DNA of 64,000 bases from Nocardioides panacis (GCF_019039255.1 NZ_CP077062.1:992001-1056000); one strand, 5' to 3'; shown: positions 50,887 to 59,296, numbered from the stretch's first letter. The notes: a model not told the origin generated them from the letters alone. Translations and numbers: made by a program.

Positions 50887-51951
50887 ATGGCTGGTGGAGA
50901 TCGCGACAAGGCGTTGGACGCCGCGCTCGCTAACATCGAGCGGCAGTTCGGCAAGGGCTCGGTCATGCGACTGGGCGAGGAGACCCGAGCAGCGCTCGAG
51001 GTCATCCCGACGGGCGCCATCGCGCTCGACGTGGCACTCGGCATCGGAGGCCTCCCGCGCGGACGCGTGGTGGAGATCTACGGCCCCGAGTCCTCGGGCA
51101 AGACGACGGTGGCGCTGCACGCGGTGGCGAACGCCCAGCGGGCCGGCGGCATCGTGGCGTTCATCGACGCCGAGCACGCGCTCGACCCGGACTACGCCAA
51201 GGCGCTCGGTGTGGACACCGACGCGCTGCTGGTCTCGCAGCCGGACTCCGGCGAGCAGGCCCTGGAGATCGCGGACATGCTGGTCCGCTCCGGCGCGCTG
51301 GACCTGATCGTCATCGACTCCGTCGCGGCGCTCGTGCCCCGCGCCGAGATCGAGGGCGAGATGGGCGACAGCCACGTGGGCCTCCAGGCCCGGCTGATGA
51401 GCCAGGCGCTCCGCAAGATGACCGGTGCGCTCAACGGCGCCGGCACCACGATGATCTTCATCAACCAGCTGCGCGAGAAGATCGGCGTGATGTTCGGCTC
51501 GCCCGAGACCACCACCGGTGGCCGTGCGCTGAAGTTCTACGCCTCGGTGCGGCTCGACGTGCGCCGCATCGAGACGCTCAAGGACGGCCAGGAGATGGTC
51601 GGCAACCGGACCCGCATCAAGGTCGTCAAGAACAAGGTCGCGCCGCCGTTCAAGCAGGCCGAGTTCGACATCATGTACGGCCAGGGCATCAGCCGTGAGG
51701 GTGGGCTGATCGACGTCGGCGTCGAGGCGGGCCTCGTCCGCAAGGCCGGCGCCTGGTACACCTACGAGGGCGACCAGCTCGGGCAGGGCAAGGAGAACTC
51801 CCGCAACTTCCTGCGGGACAACCCGGACCTCGCCAACGAGCTCGAGAAGCGCATCCTGGAGAAGCTCGGGGTCGGCCCCACGGTCGACACCCCCGCGGCG
51901 GCCCCCGCGGCGGCCCCGGTGAACGTCGAGCCGACCGGCATCGACTTCTGA
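50887..51951 (+). CDS. recA: Recombinase RecA
   Basis: DNA strand-exchange protein and SOS coprotease, 354 residues. Walker A is G-P-E-S-S-G-K-T-T at about residues 68-76, Walker [11 protein letters not shown], loop L1 G-E-M-G-D-S-H-V-G, loop L2 [22 protein letters not shown]. The C-terminus is Ala/Pro-rich and ends D-F. The ATG at 50887 gives the conserved [14 protein letters not shown]; a longer frame upstream has no RecA similarity. No intein is present. recX follows 5 bp after the stop. Confidence 0.98.
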   Translation: MAGGDRDKALDAALANIERQFGKGSVMRLGEETRAALEVIPTGAIALDVALGIGGLPRGRVVEIYGPESSGKTTVALHAVANAQRAGGIVAFIDAEHALDPDYAKALGVDTDALLVSQPDSGEQALEIADMLVRSGALDLIVIDSVAALVPRAEIEGEMGDSHVGLQARLMSQALRKMTGALNGAGTTMIFINQLREKIGVMFGSPETTTGGRALKFYASVRLDVRRIETLKDGQEMVGNRTRIKVVKNKVAPPFKQAEFDIMYGQGISREGGLIDVGVEAGLVRKAGAWYTYEGDQLGQGKENSRNFLRDNPDLANELEKRILEKLGVGPTVDTPAAAPAAAPVNVEPTGIDF

Positions 51952-51956
51952 GCACG

Positions 51957-52652
51957 GTGCCCTCTCCGTCAGACCGCCGCCCGTCTGGTCCTTTCCTCCC
52001 AGGGGACCAGGCGGGCGGCTCTGCGTCCTCGTCGACCGGCGACGTGCACGACGGCGTCCGGGCCTGGCTCGCGAACGCCGGGATCGAGCTCCCCGCGGAC
52101 CCGGCTCCCGAAGGCCCGGCTCCCGAGGACCCAGTCTCCGCGGGACCGGACGCCGACCAGGAGGCCGTCGCCCGCAAGATCCTGCTCGACCAGCTGACCG
52201 GCCAGGCCCGCAGCCGCTCCGAGCTGGCCGGCAAGCTCGCGGCGAAGGGCGTGCCAGCGGAGGTGGCGACCCGGCTGCTCGACCGGTTCGAGGAGGTCGG
52301 CCTCGTCGACGACCAGGCCTTCGCCCGGGCTTGGGTGCAGTCCCGCCAGCCCGGCAAGGGCCTGGCCCGGCGGGCGCTGGCCCAGGAGCTGCGCCGCAAG
52401 GGAGTCGACGACGAGCTCGCCCGGGTCGCGCTCGACGAGGTCGACCCCGACGACGAGGTCGAGGCCGCCCGGGTCCTGGTCCGGCGCAAGCTGCGCACCG
52501 CCGCGCACCTCGAGCGGGACGTCGCGGTGCGCCGGCTGACCGGCATGCTCGCCCGCAAGGGGTATCCCGCCGGCACCTGCTTCCGGGTGGTCCGCGAGGA
52601 GCTCGACCGGCTCGGTCACGACACCGAGGACGTGCACGAGCGCTTCGACTGA
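51957..52652 (+). CDS. recX: Regulatory protein RecX
   Basis: Modulator that binds RecA filaments and limits their activity. The 231-residue product has about 65 variable residues at the start (Pro/Ser/Asp-rich) and then three-helix RecX repeats: A-R-S-R-S-E-L-A-G-K-L, L-A-R-R-A-L-A-Q-E-L-R-R-K-G-V and the C-terminal repeat with M-L-A-R-K-G-Y. The GTG at 51957 lies 5 bp after the recA stop, giving coordinated expression. An internal later start would remove only the non-conserved part, so the exact N-terminus is less sure. Confidence 0.94.
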   Translation: MPSPSDRRPSGPFLPGDQAGGSASSSTGDVHDGVRAWLANAGIELPADPAPEGPAPEDPVSAGPDADQEAVARKILLDQLTGQARSRSELAGKLAAKGVPAEVATRLLDRFEEVGLVDDQAFARAWVQSRQPGKGLARRALAQELRRKGVDDELARVALDEVDPDDEVEAARVLVRRKLRTAAHLERDVAVRRLTGMLARKGYPAGTCFRVVREELDRLGHDTEDVHERFD

Positions 52653-52670
52653 CCCCGGGGGCGGCTCGCC

Positions 52671-52699
52671 TTGACCGGCTCGGGCGGGGCACCTAGATT
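52671..52699 (+). promoter_or_regulatory. Promoter upstream of rny
   Basis: TTGACC (52671-52676), 17 bp, TAGATT (52694-52699): the best housekeeping-type promoter in the window. The leader is about 90 nt and includes a hairpin CCGTGC/GCACGG (52763-52782) just before the GGAG ribosome site. Confidence 0.7.
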
Positions 52700-52796
52700 C
52701 GCGCATACCCCGACCGTGCCCCCGGGTGCGTGCGCGGGGCCCGACGCTGACGACAACTGACCCCGTGCGCGGTCGTGCACGGAACAGGAGCCGGAG

Positions 52797-54320
52797 ATGG
52801 CACAGCAGGTCCCGGATCCCGGCCCCCTGGTGCTGGGCATCGGTCCGGTCGAGCTGCTGCTCGTCGTGCTGCTCGTGGCCGGGGTGGTGGTCGTCGCCGT
52901 GGCCGCCGGGGTGCTGCTGCTGAGCCGCCGGTCCGGGACGCCGGGCCCCCCAACGCCCGCGGCCGAGGACGCCCACCGGGAGGCGCACCGCGACGCGCAG
53001 CGCGACCTGCACGAGCAGCGGATGGACATCGAGCGGCGCGAGCAGCGGATCACCGAGCGCGAGCAGCGCCTCGACCACGAGGTGCGCAGCCTCGACGAGC
53101 GGGCGCACGAGGTGGCGGACGCGCAGGCGGCGCTCGACCGGCACCGCGCCGAGCTCGCCGACCTCGAGGAGGCCCGGCGCCGGGAGCTCGAGCGGGTGGC
53201 GGGGCTGACCGCCGAGGACGCCCGCACCGCCCTGGTGGAGTCCATCGAGCACGAGGCCCGCCGCACCGGTGCCCTGAACGCCCGCGCCATCGAGCGGGCC
53301 GCCGAGCAGGAGGCCGACGTCCGCGCCAAGCGGATCCTGGCCACCGCGATCCAGCGGCTCGCCTCCGACCAGACCGGGGAGAGCGTGGTCTCGGTCGTGC
53401 AGCTGCCCGCCGAGGACATGAAGGGCCGGATCATCGGCCGCGAGGGCCGCAACATCCGCTCCTTCGAGCAGGTCACCGGGGTCAACCTGGTCATCGACGA
53501 CACTCCGGGCGCGGTGATCCTGAGCTGCTTCGACCCGGTCCGTCGCGAGGTGGCCCGGCTCTCGCTCGAGGAGCTGATCAGCGACGGCCGGATCCACCCG
53601 AGCCGGATCGAGGAGGTGCACGCGCGCAGCGTGGTCGAGGTCGACCGGCTCTGCGTGCGGGCCGGCGAGGACGCCGCCCTCGAGATGGGCATCACCGACC
53701 TGCACCCGCACCTGGTCGCCACGCTGGGCCGGCTGCGCTACCGCACCTCCTACGGCCAGAACGTGCTCGCCCACCTCGTGGAGTCCGGGCACGCCGCCGG
53801 GCTGCTCGCCGACGAGCTCGGGGTGGACCGGACCACCTGCGTGCGCGGCGCGTTCCTGCACGACATCGGCAAGGCGCTGACCCACGAGGTGGAGGGCTCG
53901 CACGCGCTGGTCGGCGCCGACCTGGCCCGCAGCTACGGCGAGCACGAGGACGTCGTGCACGCGATCGAGGCGCACCACAACGAGGTCGAGCCGCGCACCG
54001 TCGAGGCGGTGCTCACCCAGGCCGCCGACGCGATCAGCGGTGGCCGTCCCGGCGCCCGGCGCGAGTCGCTCGAGGCCTACGTCGACCGGCTGCACCGGCT
54101 CGAGGAGATCGCGCTCGCCAAGACCGGGGTGGTCAAGGTGTTCGCGATGCAGGCCGGCCGCGACGTCCGGGTGATGGTCGCGCCCGACGTGGTCGACGAC
54201 GTGGAGGCGCAGCTGCTGGCCCGCGACATCGCCAAGCAGTTCGAGGAGGAGCTCACCTACCCCGGGCAGATCAAGGTGACCGTGATCCGCGAGTCCCGCG
54301 CCACCGAGACCGCCCGCTGA
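52797..54320 (+). CDS. rny: Ribonuclease Y
   Basis: Membrane-anchored endoribonuclease that starts mRNA decay, 507 residues. One N-terminal membrane helix (L-L-L-V-V-L-L-V-A-G-V-V-V-V-A-V-A-A-G-V-L-L-L) is followed by a charged coiled coil to about residue 170. A KH domain follows (I-I-G-R-E-G-R-N-I-R-S-F-E), then an HD domain with F-L-H-D-I-G-K-A and A-H-H-N. The ATG follows AGGAGCCGGAG. Its presence with two RNase J genes in one window means this organism probably has RNases Y, J1 and J2 together. A C6 run at 52946-52951 in the linker leaves the frame intact. Confidence 0.95.
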   Translation: MAQQVPDPGPLVLGIGPVELLLVVLLVAGVVVVAVAAGVLLLSRRSGTPGPPTPAAEDAHREAHRDAQRDLHEQRMDIERREQRITEREQRLDHEVRSLDERAHEVADAQAALDRHRAELADLEEARRRELERVAGLTAEDARTALVESIEHEARRTGALNARAIERAAEQEADVRAKRILATAIQRLASDQTGESVVSVVQLPAEDMKGRIIGREGRNIRSFEQVTGVNLVIDDTPGAVILSCFDPVRREVARLSLEELISDGRIHPSRIEEVHARSVVEVDRLCVRAGEDAALEMGITDLHPHLVATLGRLRYRTSYGQNVLAHLVESGHAAGLLADELGVDRTTCVRGAFLHDIGKALTHEVEGSHALVGADLARSYGEHEDVVHAIEAHHNEVEPRTVEAVLTQAADAISGGRPGARRESLEAYVDRLHRLEEIALAKTGVVKVFAMQAGRDVRVMVAPDVVDDVEAQLLARDIAKQFEEELTYPGQIKVTVIRESRATETAR

Positions 54321-54321
54321 C

Positions 54322-54370
54322 CCGTCACCCGTGCAGCCCATCTCCCCGCGTGTCGCGGCACAAGTGACGG
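54322..54370. terminator. Inverted repeat after rny
   Basis: CCGTCAC (54322-54328) pairs with GTGACGG (54364-54370); the loop contains a further CGCG-TGT-CGCG. A candidate terminator between rny and the acetyltransferase gene, which starts 4 bp later. Confidence 0.4.
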
Positions 54371-54374
54371 CTCG

Positions 54375-55214
54375 GTGACCGCCGGGCAGGGTCGGGACGG
54401 CTGCGCGGTCGTGGTGCGCAGCCGGCGGGACGGGTACGCCGTGCTGCGCGAGCGCCGCGAGCCGGGGGAGTCCGTGCAGGGCACTGCGCTGCGTGCGGTG
54501 CAGCGCGCGACCGGGATCGTCGGCGCCGACGTGTGGGCCGTGGACCTGTCGGGTCCGTGGGCGGTGCTCGCGGTCGACGTACCGGACACGGTGCGGGTCG
54601 GGCCGCGTCCCGCCGGGGAACCGCCCGACGACCCGGTCGCTCGGGTGCGGGCGATCCCGTGGGCGACCGTCGCCTTCCGTCCGCTGACCCGGGCCGACCT
54701 CGCGGACGTCGTCACCTGGCAGGCCCAGCCGTACGTCGCCCGCTGGTGGCAGGACGAGGCCCGCGACCTCGCCGCGGCCGAACGACACTACGGCCCGGCG
54801 CTGGACGGCGAGGACCCGACGCGGCTGTGGGTGCTGGAGCTCAACGGCAGGTCGGTGGGGATGCTCCAGGACTACCGGGTCGGCGACCACCCGGAGTACG
54901 CACTGCTGACCGCCAAGCCCGACGCGGTCGGCTTCGACTACCTGATCGGCGACCCGTCGTGGGTGGGCCGGGGGATCGGCACCCGGATGCTCTGGTGCTA
55001 CCTGCGCGACATGGTCTGCCCGCACTACCCGGCGGTCACCGAGCTGTTCGCGGCCCCGGACCACCGCAACGCCGGGTCGCTCCGGGTGCTCGACAAGCTC
55101 GGCTTCGACCGGGGGCTGTGGTTCGACGAGCCGCAGCCCGACGGCCGGGTCGACACCGTGGTCGGGTGCACCCTGGACGTCCCGAGCATCCTGGGTGGAC
55201 CCGGGCCGGGGTGA
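54375..55214 (+). CDS. GNAT acetyltransferase with degenerate NUDIX-like N-terminal domain
   Basis: A 279-residue two-part protein. Residues 1-100 resemble a NUDIX fold (A-V-V-V-R-S-R-R-D-G-Y-A-V-L, R-E-P-G-E-S-V-Q-G-T-A-L-R-A-V) but lack the R-E-x2-E-E catalytic helix. Residues 105-279 are a GNAT domain of the AAC(6')-Ib/RimJ type: F-R-P-L-T-R-A-D-L, W-W-Q-D-E, acetyl-CoA loop V-G-R-G-I-G-T-R-M-L, and N-A-G-S-L-R-V-L-D-K-L-G-F. The substrate is unknown; the similarity to aminoglycoside acetyltransferases does not prove resistance. Its last codons (G-G-P-G-P-G) run into the second 22-bp repeat array. The GTG at 54375 has no clear ribosome site. Confidence 0.78.
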   Translation: MTAGQGRDGCAVVVRSRRDGYAVLRERREPGESVQGTALRAVQRATGIVGADVWAVDLSGPWAVLAVDVPDTVRVGPRPAGEPPDDPVARVRAIPWATVAFRPLTRADLADVVTWQAQPYVARWWQDEARDLAAAERHYGPALDGEDPTRLWVLELNGRSVGMLQDYRVGDHPEYALLTAKPDAVGFDYLIGDPSWVGRGIGTRMLWCYLRDMVCPHYPAVTELFAAPDHRNAGSLRVLDKLGFDRGLWFDEPQPDGRVDTVVGCTLDVPSILGGPGPG

Positions 55215-55282
55215 GCCAAGGCCCGGGTCGGGGTGAACTACTGCCCGGGTCGGGGTGAACTACTGCCCGGGTCGGCGGGGGA
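55198..55282. repeat. 22-bp tandem repeat array, second locus
   Basis: Four units at an exact 22-bp step (55198, 55220, 55242, 55264). The first is GACCCGGGCC, the rest GCCCGGGTC-based, with spacers GGGGTGAGCCAA, GGGGTGAACTAC and GGGGTGAACTAC. The array closes with GGCGGGGG as the 24-kb array does. It has the same family and orientation as the right block of that array. It begins inside the last codons of the acetyltransferase gene and lies before the hotdog gene promoter. Confidence 0.85.
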
Positions 55283-55312
55283 GGGGACCCCCGGGGGGCC
55301 GTCACCGCCTTG

Positions 55313-55332
55313 TTACTGGGGAGTAATACAAT
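55313..55332 (+). promoter_or_regulatory. Operator-like dyad and -10 of the hotdog gene
   Basis: TTACT-GGGG-AGTAA (55313-55326) sits directly against TACAAT (55327-55332), which is 7 nt before ATG 55340. A repressor on the dyad would block the promoter. The dyad resembles TetR-family operators, but no regulator gene is adjacent. Confidence 0.6.
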
Positions 55333-55339
55333 CTCCGGC

Positions 55340-55804
55340 ATGGACGTGCTGACGATGTACCGCCAGGTGACCCGGCTGCCCCAGGGGCACCGGGTGTTCT
55401 CCCGGTTGTTCACGCTCAAGGCGCCGTACTTCGGCACGGTGCGCCCCCGGTTCGTCGAGCTGCGGCCGAACTACGCCGAGCTGACCGTCCGCAAGCGCCG
55501 GGCGGTGCACAACCACCTCGGCACCGTGCACGTGATCGCGATCTGCAACGGGCTCGAGGCGGCGATGGGCGCGCTGGCCGAGGCCTCGGTGCCGCGCACG
55601 AAGCGCTGGATCCCCAAGGGCATGGAGGTCCGCTACACCGCCAAGGCGACCAGCGACATCACCTGCGTCGCCGAGACCGACCCCGGTCAGTGGGCCGGCG
55701 ACGACCCCGACGTACCCGTCCGGGTCCGGGGCGTCCGCGACGACGGCACGGTCGTCGTCGAGGGCGTCATCCGGCTGTGGGTGACCGACAGGCCGGTCCG
55801 CTAG
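55340..55804 (+). CDS. Hotdog-fold DUF4442 protein, putative acyl-CoA thioesterase-like
   Basis: A 154-residue hotdog-fold protein of the DUF4442/YiiD-C type: P-Y-F-G-T-V-R-P-R-F-V-E-L-R-P-N-Y-A-E-L, then R-K-R-R-A-V-H-N-H-L-G-T-V-H-V-I-A-I-C-N. The N-H-L-G-T-V-H segment corresponds to the catalytic region of hotdog thioesterases. ATG 55340 is chosen because TACAAT lies 7 nt upstream; ATG 55310 would add 10 residues. Likely substrates are acyl-CoA thioesters. It shares the CTAG of its stop with the convergent gluD gene. Confidence 0.82.
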   Translation: MDVLTMYRQVTRLPQGHRVFSRLFTLKAPYFGTVRPRFVELRPNYAELTVRKRRAVHNHLGTVHVIAICNGLEAAMGALAEASVPRTKRWIPKGMEVRYTAKATSDITCVAETDPGQWAGDDPDVPVRVRGVRDDGTVVVEGVIRLWVTDRPVR

Positions 55805-56658
55805 ATCTGGAAGCCCGCCGTGCCTGACCGGTCGCCGCCGTCGGTGACCAGGACGGCCTTCTCCCCGACGAACTTGCGCTGCGCCCACGTCGCGATCCAG
55901 GTCAGGGCGAGGTTCACCAGGATGTAGAACGCGGCCAGCACGATCGCGGTCTGCACCTGGTTCTGGAACTCCAGGAAGATCGACTTGCCCACGCGGGTCA
56001 GGCCCGGCGCCAGGATCACGTAGCCCAGGCTGGTGTCCTTGAGCGCCACGATGCACTGGCTGATGATCGAGGGCAGCATGATCTTCACGCCCTGCGGCAT
56101 CAGGATCTGCATCATCACCTGGGACTTGCGCAGGCCGAGCGCGTACGCCGCCTCGCCCTGCCCCGCCGGCACGGCCTGGATGCCGGCCCGGAACACCTCG
56201 GCCAGCACCGCGCCGTTGTACAGCGTCAGGGCGATGACGACCGACCAGTACGACCCGATCCCGCCCTCGCCGGCGCCGAAGGCGAAGAAGATGTAGATCA
56301 TCATCAGCAGCACCGGGACGGCGCGGAAGAACTCCACGACCGCCCAGCACGGCCAGCGCAGCCAGGCGTGGTCCGAGAGCTTGCCGATCCCGAACACCAC
56401 CCCGAACAGGACCGCGGCGACGACCGACGAGAAGGCCATCTGGAGGGTCTTCAGCAGGCCGTCGACCAGCAGGGCCGAGATGTAGCTCGGGGTGACGAAG
56501 GGCTCCCACTTGGCGTAGGCGAGCTGCCCGGTGCTGCTCATCCGCATCAGCACCGCGGCGATCACCGCGACCAGCGCGACCCAGGCCACCACGGTGTAGA
56601 TCCGGTGCCGGGCACGGGTCTTCGGACCCGGTACGTCGAAGAGGACGCTGGTGCTCAT
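55801..56658 (-). CDS. gluD: Glutamate-type ABC transporter permease GluD
   Basis: Second permease of a polar amino-acid ABC importer, 285 residues. One helix near residue 25 is followed by the HisM/GlnP-type domain, with E-F-F-R-A-V-P-V-L-L-M near residue 135 and the E-A-A-x3-G ATPase-contact loop seen as G-E-A-A-Y-A-L-G-L. The ATG at 56658 overlaps the gluC stop by 4 nt. With gluA, gluB and gluC it forms a complete importer in the same order and next to recX/miaB as in Corynebacterium glutamicum, where it imports glutamate. Confidence 0.92.
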   Translation of the reverse strand: MSTSVLFDVPGPKTRARHRIYTVVAWVALVAVIAAVLMRMSSTGQLAYAKWEPFVTPSYISALLVDGLLKTLQMAFSSVVAAVLFGVVFGIGKLSDHAWLRWPCWAVVEFFRAVPVLLMMIYIFFAFGAGEGGIGSYWSVVIALTLYNGAVLAEVFRAGIQAVPAGQGEAAYALGLRKSQVMMQILMPQGVKIMLPSIISQCIVALKDTSLGYVILAPGLTRVGKSIFLEFQNQVQTAIVLAAFYILVNLALTWIATWAQRKFVGEKAVLVTDGGDRSGTAGFQI

Positions 56659-57302
56659 CGGGCCACCTTCCAGCGGCGCTCGAGGCTGCCGGCCCCGGCG
56701 GAGATCAGCTCGACGATGACGATGTAGCCGATCGCGAAGGTGAGGAAGATCCACGTGCGGGCGTCAGCCTGGTCGTTGGTGAAGTAGCGCATCCGGGCGG
56801 TGGCCTCGAGCAGCCCGAAGCCGGCCGCGACCGAGGTGTTCTTGGCCAGCGCGATCAGCACGCTGGCCAGCGGCGGCACCACCGCGCGCAGGGCCTGCGG
56901 CAGGACGACGTACCGCATGGACTGGCCGAAGGTCAGGCCGATCGCCCGGGACGCCTCGGCCTGCCCGACGGAGACCGCGTTGATGCCCGAGCGGATCGCC
57001 TCGCACACGAACGAGGAGGTGTAGAAGGTGAGCGAGACGACGCCCTTGACCAGGAAGGGCAGCTGGATGTCCATCTGGGGGAGACCGAAGAACACGAAGA
57101 TGAAGATGATCAGCAGCGGCGTGCTGCGGACCAGGGTGACGTAGAGCCCCGCCGCCCGGCGCAGGACCGCTACCGGGCCGACGCGGGCGGCCGCGAGCAG
57201 GGTGCCGAAGGCGAGCGACAGCACGCCCGCGAGCAGGAAGAGCTCGAGGGTCAGCAGGAACGCCTTGAGCACCAGGTCGAACTGCGAGAAGACTGCGTCC
57301 AC
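56655..57302 (-). CDS. gluC: Glutamate-type ABC transporter permease GluC
   Basis: First permease of the importer, 215 residues with five helices. The HisQ/GltK-type domain has T-L-V-R-S-T-P-L-L-I-I near residue 60, and the contact loop is Q-A-E-A-S-R-A-I-G-L. Two GTG starts are possible. The one at 57314 overlaps the GGAGG ribosome site itself, so I take the GTG at 57302, which has that GGAGG 11 nt upstream. It is separated from gluB by 78 bp containing a strong hairpin. Confidence 0.9.
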   Translation of the reverse strand: MDAVFSQFDLVLKAFLLTLELFLLAGVLSLAFGTLLAAARVGPVAVLRRAAGLYVTLVRSTPLLIIFIFVFFGLPQMDIQLPFLVKGVVSLTFYTSSFVCEAIRSGINAVSVGQAEASRAIGLTFGQSMRYVVLPQALRAVVPPLASVLIALAKNTSVAAGFGLLEATARMRYFTNDQADARTWIFLTFAIGYIVIVELISAGAGSLERRWKVAR

Positions 57303-57337
57303 TCCGGGGGCCACCTCCGTCGGTCAGGGGGAAGGGA

Positions 57338-57364
57338 CAGGGGCGCTCGAGCCGAGCGCCCCTG
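57338..57364 (-). terminator. Intercistronic hairpin between gluB and gluC
   Basis: CAGGGGCGCTCG and CGAGCGCCCCTG form a perfect 12-bp stem with a 3-nt loop. Placed after the binding-protein gene, it probably gives partial termination or mRNA stabilisation so that gluB is expressed above the permeases. Confidence 0.75.
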
Positions 57365-57380
57365 CCGTGCTGCTAGCGAC

Positions 57381-58274
57381 TCAGGTGCAGGCGTCCATCT
57401 TGGGCGCCTCGGGGGTGTCGACGCCGGACTTGCCGAGGGTGGCCTCAAAGGCCTTGTCGTAGGTGCCGTCGTCCTCGGCCTTCTTGATCGTGTCGGTGAT
57501 CCACTGGCACATCTCCGGGGAGTCCTTGGAGTAGCCGATGCCGTAGCGCTCCTCGGAGAACGGGTCGCCGACGACCTCGAGGTTGTCGGGGTCGAGCGCG
57601 GCGTAGCCGAGCAGGATCGCGCCGTCGGTGGTCATCGAGTCGACCGAGCCGTCGGCGACCTGGTCGCGGCACTCGGAGTAGGTGTCGAAGCCGCGCGGCT
57701 TCGCGCCCTTGGCCTCCACGTTGTCCAGCGAGGTCGAGCCCGTCACCGAGCAGACCTCCTTGCCCTTGATGTCGTCGACGCTCTTGATGTCGCTGCCCTT
57801 CTTGACGAGCAGCTGCTGGCCGGTGACGTAGTACGGGCCGGCCTGGCCGACGACCTTGCGGCGGTCGTCGGTGATGGAGTACGACGCGATGACGAGGTCG
57901 ACCTCACCCTTCTGGAGGAACGGCTCCCGGTTGTCGGAGATCGTCTCCTTCCAGGTGATCTTGTCGGCCGGGATGCCCAGCGACGCGGCGAGGATCTTGC
58001 CCATCTCGGGGTCGAAGCCCTTGGGCGCGTCGTCGGTCGCCCCCTTGAAGCCGATGCCGGGCTGGTCGAACTTCACACCGATGGTGATCTTGCCCGCGTC
58101 CGCGAGCTCCTTCATCCTGGTGCCGTCGTCGAAGCTGGAGGCGGCCTTGTCGTCGACCTTGACGTCGACGCTCTCGGAGTCGCTGCTGCCGGCGTTGCCG
58201 CAGGCCGCGAGCGAGCTCACGGACAGGGCGAGCCCGACTGCGGCGAGCAGGGTCTTGGAGCGGATGTTGCGCAT
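57381..58274 (-). CDS. gluB: Glutamate-type ABC transporter substrate-binding lipoprotein GluB
   Basis: Solute-binding lipoprotein of 297 residues: signal peptide with R-S-K-T-L-L-A-A-V-G-L-A-L-S-V-S-S and lipobox L-A-A-C. An SBP_bac_3 domain begins I-T-I-G-V-K-F-D-Q-P-G-I-G-F-K. Ligand-binding positions include the G-F-D-P-E-M motif and the V-D-L-V-I-A-S-Y-S-I-T-D-D-R segment. A clear AAGGAG lies before the ATG. It is separated from gluA by 52 bp. Likely ligand glutamate, from synteny. Confidence 0.92.
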   Translation of the reverse strand: MRNIRSKTLLAAVGLALSVSSLAACGNAGSSDSESVDVKVDDKAASSFDDGTRMKELADAGKITIGVKFDQPGIGFKGATDDAPKGFDPEMGKILAASLGIPADKITWKETISDNREPFLQKGEVDLVIASYSITDDRRKVVGQAGPYYVTGQQLLVKKGSDIKSVDDIKGKEVCSVTGSTSLDNVEAKGAKPRGFDTYSECRDQVADGSVDSMTTDGAILLGYAALDPDNLEVVGDPFSEERYGIGYSKDSPEMCQWITDTIKKAEDDGTYDKAFEATLGKSGVDTPEAPKMDACT

Positions 58275-58326
58275 GATTTCTCCTTGCTGGGCGGCCAGGT
58301 TTCCCCCGGGCCGGGAACGGGATCGA

Positions 58327-59112
58327 TCAGTGCTTGAGGATCTTGCCGAGGAAGTCCTTGGCGCGGTCCGACGTCGGGCGGGTGAAGAACTCCTCGGGGG
58401 TGTTCTCCTCGACGATCTGGCCGTCGGCCATGAAGATCACGCGGTTCGCCGCGGTCCGCGCGAAGCCCATCTCGTGGGTGACCACGACCATCGTCATGCC
58501 GCCCTGGGCGAGGTCGACCATGACGTCGAGGACCTCCTTGATCATCTCGGGGTCCAGCGCGGAGGTCGGCTCGTCGAAGAGCATCACCTTGGGCTCCATG
58601 GCCAGGGCGCGGGCGATCGCGACGCGCTGCTGCTGGCCGCCGGAGAGCTGGGCGGGGTACTTCGCGGCCTGGTGGCCGACGCCGACCCGCTCGAGGAGCT
58701 CGGTGGCCTTGGCCTCGGCCTGGTCCTTGGGGAGGCCGCGGACCTTGATCGGTCCGAGCGTGACGTTCTCGAGGATCGTCTTGTGCGCGAAGAGGTTGAA
58801 GCTCTGGAAGACCATGCCGACCTCGGCGCGCAGGTGCGCGAGCGCCTTGCCCTCGGCGGGCAGCGGCTGACCGTCCAGGCTGATCGTGCCCTTGTCGATC
58901 GTCTCCAGGCGGTTGATCGCCCGGCACAGCGTGCTCTTGCCGGAGCCGGAGGGCCCGATCACCACGACGACCTCGCCGCGCTTGATCGAGAGGGTGATGT
59001 CCTGGAGGACGTGCAGGTCGCCGAACCACTTGTCGACGTGGTCCAGCACGACCAGGCCGTCGCCGGCGGGCGTGCCGGAGGACGCCGTCGGGGTGTCTGC
59101 GGGGGCACTCAT
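58327..59112 (-). CDS. gluA: Glutamate-type ABC transporter ATP-binding protein GluA
   Basis: ATPase of the polar amino-acid importer, 261 residues: Walker [10 protein letters not shown], signature L-S-G-G-Q-Q-Q-R, Walker [15 protein letters not shown] and V-V-T-H-E-M-G-F-A. The last is typical of HisP/GlnQ proteins. The first 20 residues are a variable Ala/Pro/Thr stretch. The ATG at 59112 is supported by TAGGTT 7 nt upstream; an earlier in-frame start adds 10 residues. First gene of gluABCD. Confidence 0.93.
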   Translation of the reverse strand: MSAPADTPTASSGTPAGDGLVVLDHVDKWFGDLHVLQDITLSIKRGEVVVVIGPSGSGKSTLCRAINRLETIDKGTISLDGQPLPAEGKALAHLRAEVGMVFQSFNLFAHKTILENVTLGPIKVRGLPKDQAEAKATELLERVGVGHQAAKYPAQLSGGQQQRVAIARALAMEPKVMLFDEPTSALDPEMIKEVLDVMVDLAQGGMTMVVVTHEMGFARTAANRVIFMADGQIVEENTPEEFFTRPTSDRAKDFLGKILKH

Positions 59113-59119
59113 GCCCGAA

Positions 59120-59125
59120 AACCTA
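59120..59125 (-). promoter_or_regulatory. -10 element of leaderless gluABCD promoter
   Basis: Minus-strand TAGGTT, 7 nt, then ATG 59112. TGGTCA lies 17 bp further upstream as a possible -35. The gap 59113-59296 is the most AT-rich stretch seen in the window and contains the near-repeat TGCAAATGCAA (59192-59202), a possible regulator site. Confidence 0.5.
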
Positions 59126-59296
59126 GCGATCACGGCTCGCAATGACCATTTGAAGGTAGCCCGTTCGTGGTTGCGAAGTGGTTACTCCGTGTGCAAATGC
59201 AACTAACGGAGGTCGAGCACAGCGGCCGAAGGGGCGTGCCAGGGGGTGTGCTTGACTCGCCGGGAACGACGCAGCACCTCGACGGAAGGGATCCAC

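Noticed and set aside
54375-55214. Aminoglycoside resistance determinant
   Set aside because: Only general AAC(6')-like GNAT motifs are present, with a NUDIX-like fusion and no resistance context; the substrate cannot be inferred.
59113-59296. Small RNA or riboswitch in the AT-richer gap between gluA and the lysine-rich protein
   Set aside because: No conserved riboswitch core or terminator-like structure could be recognised; it is listed only as a promoter region.
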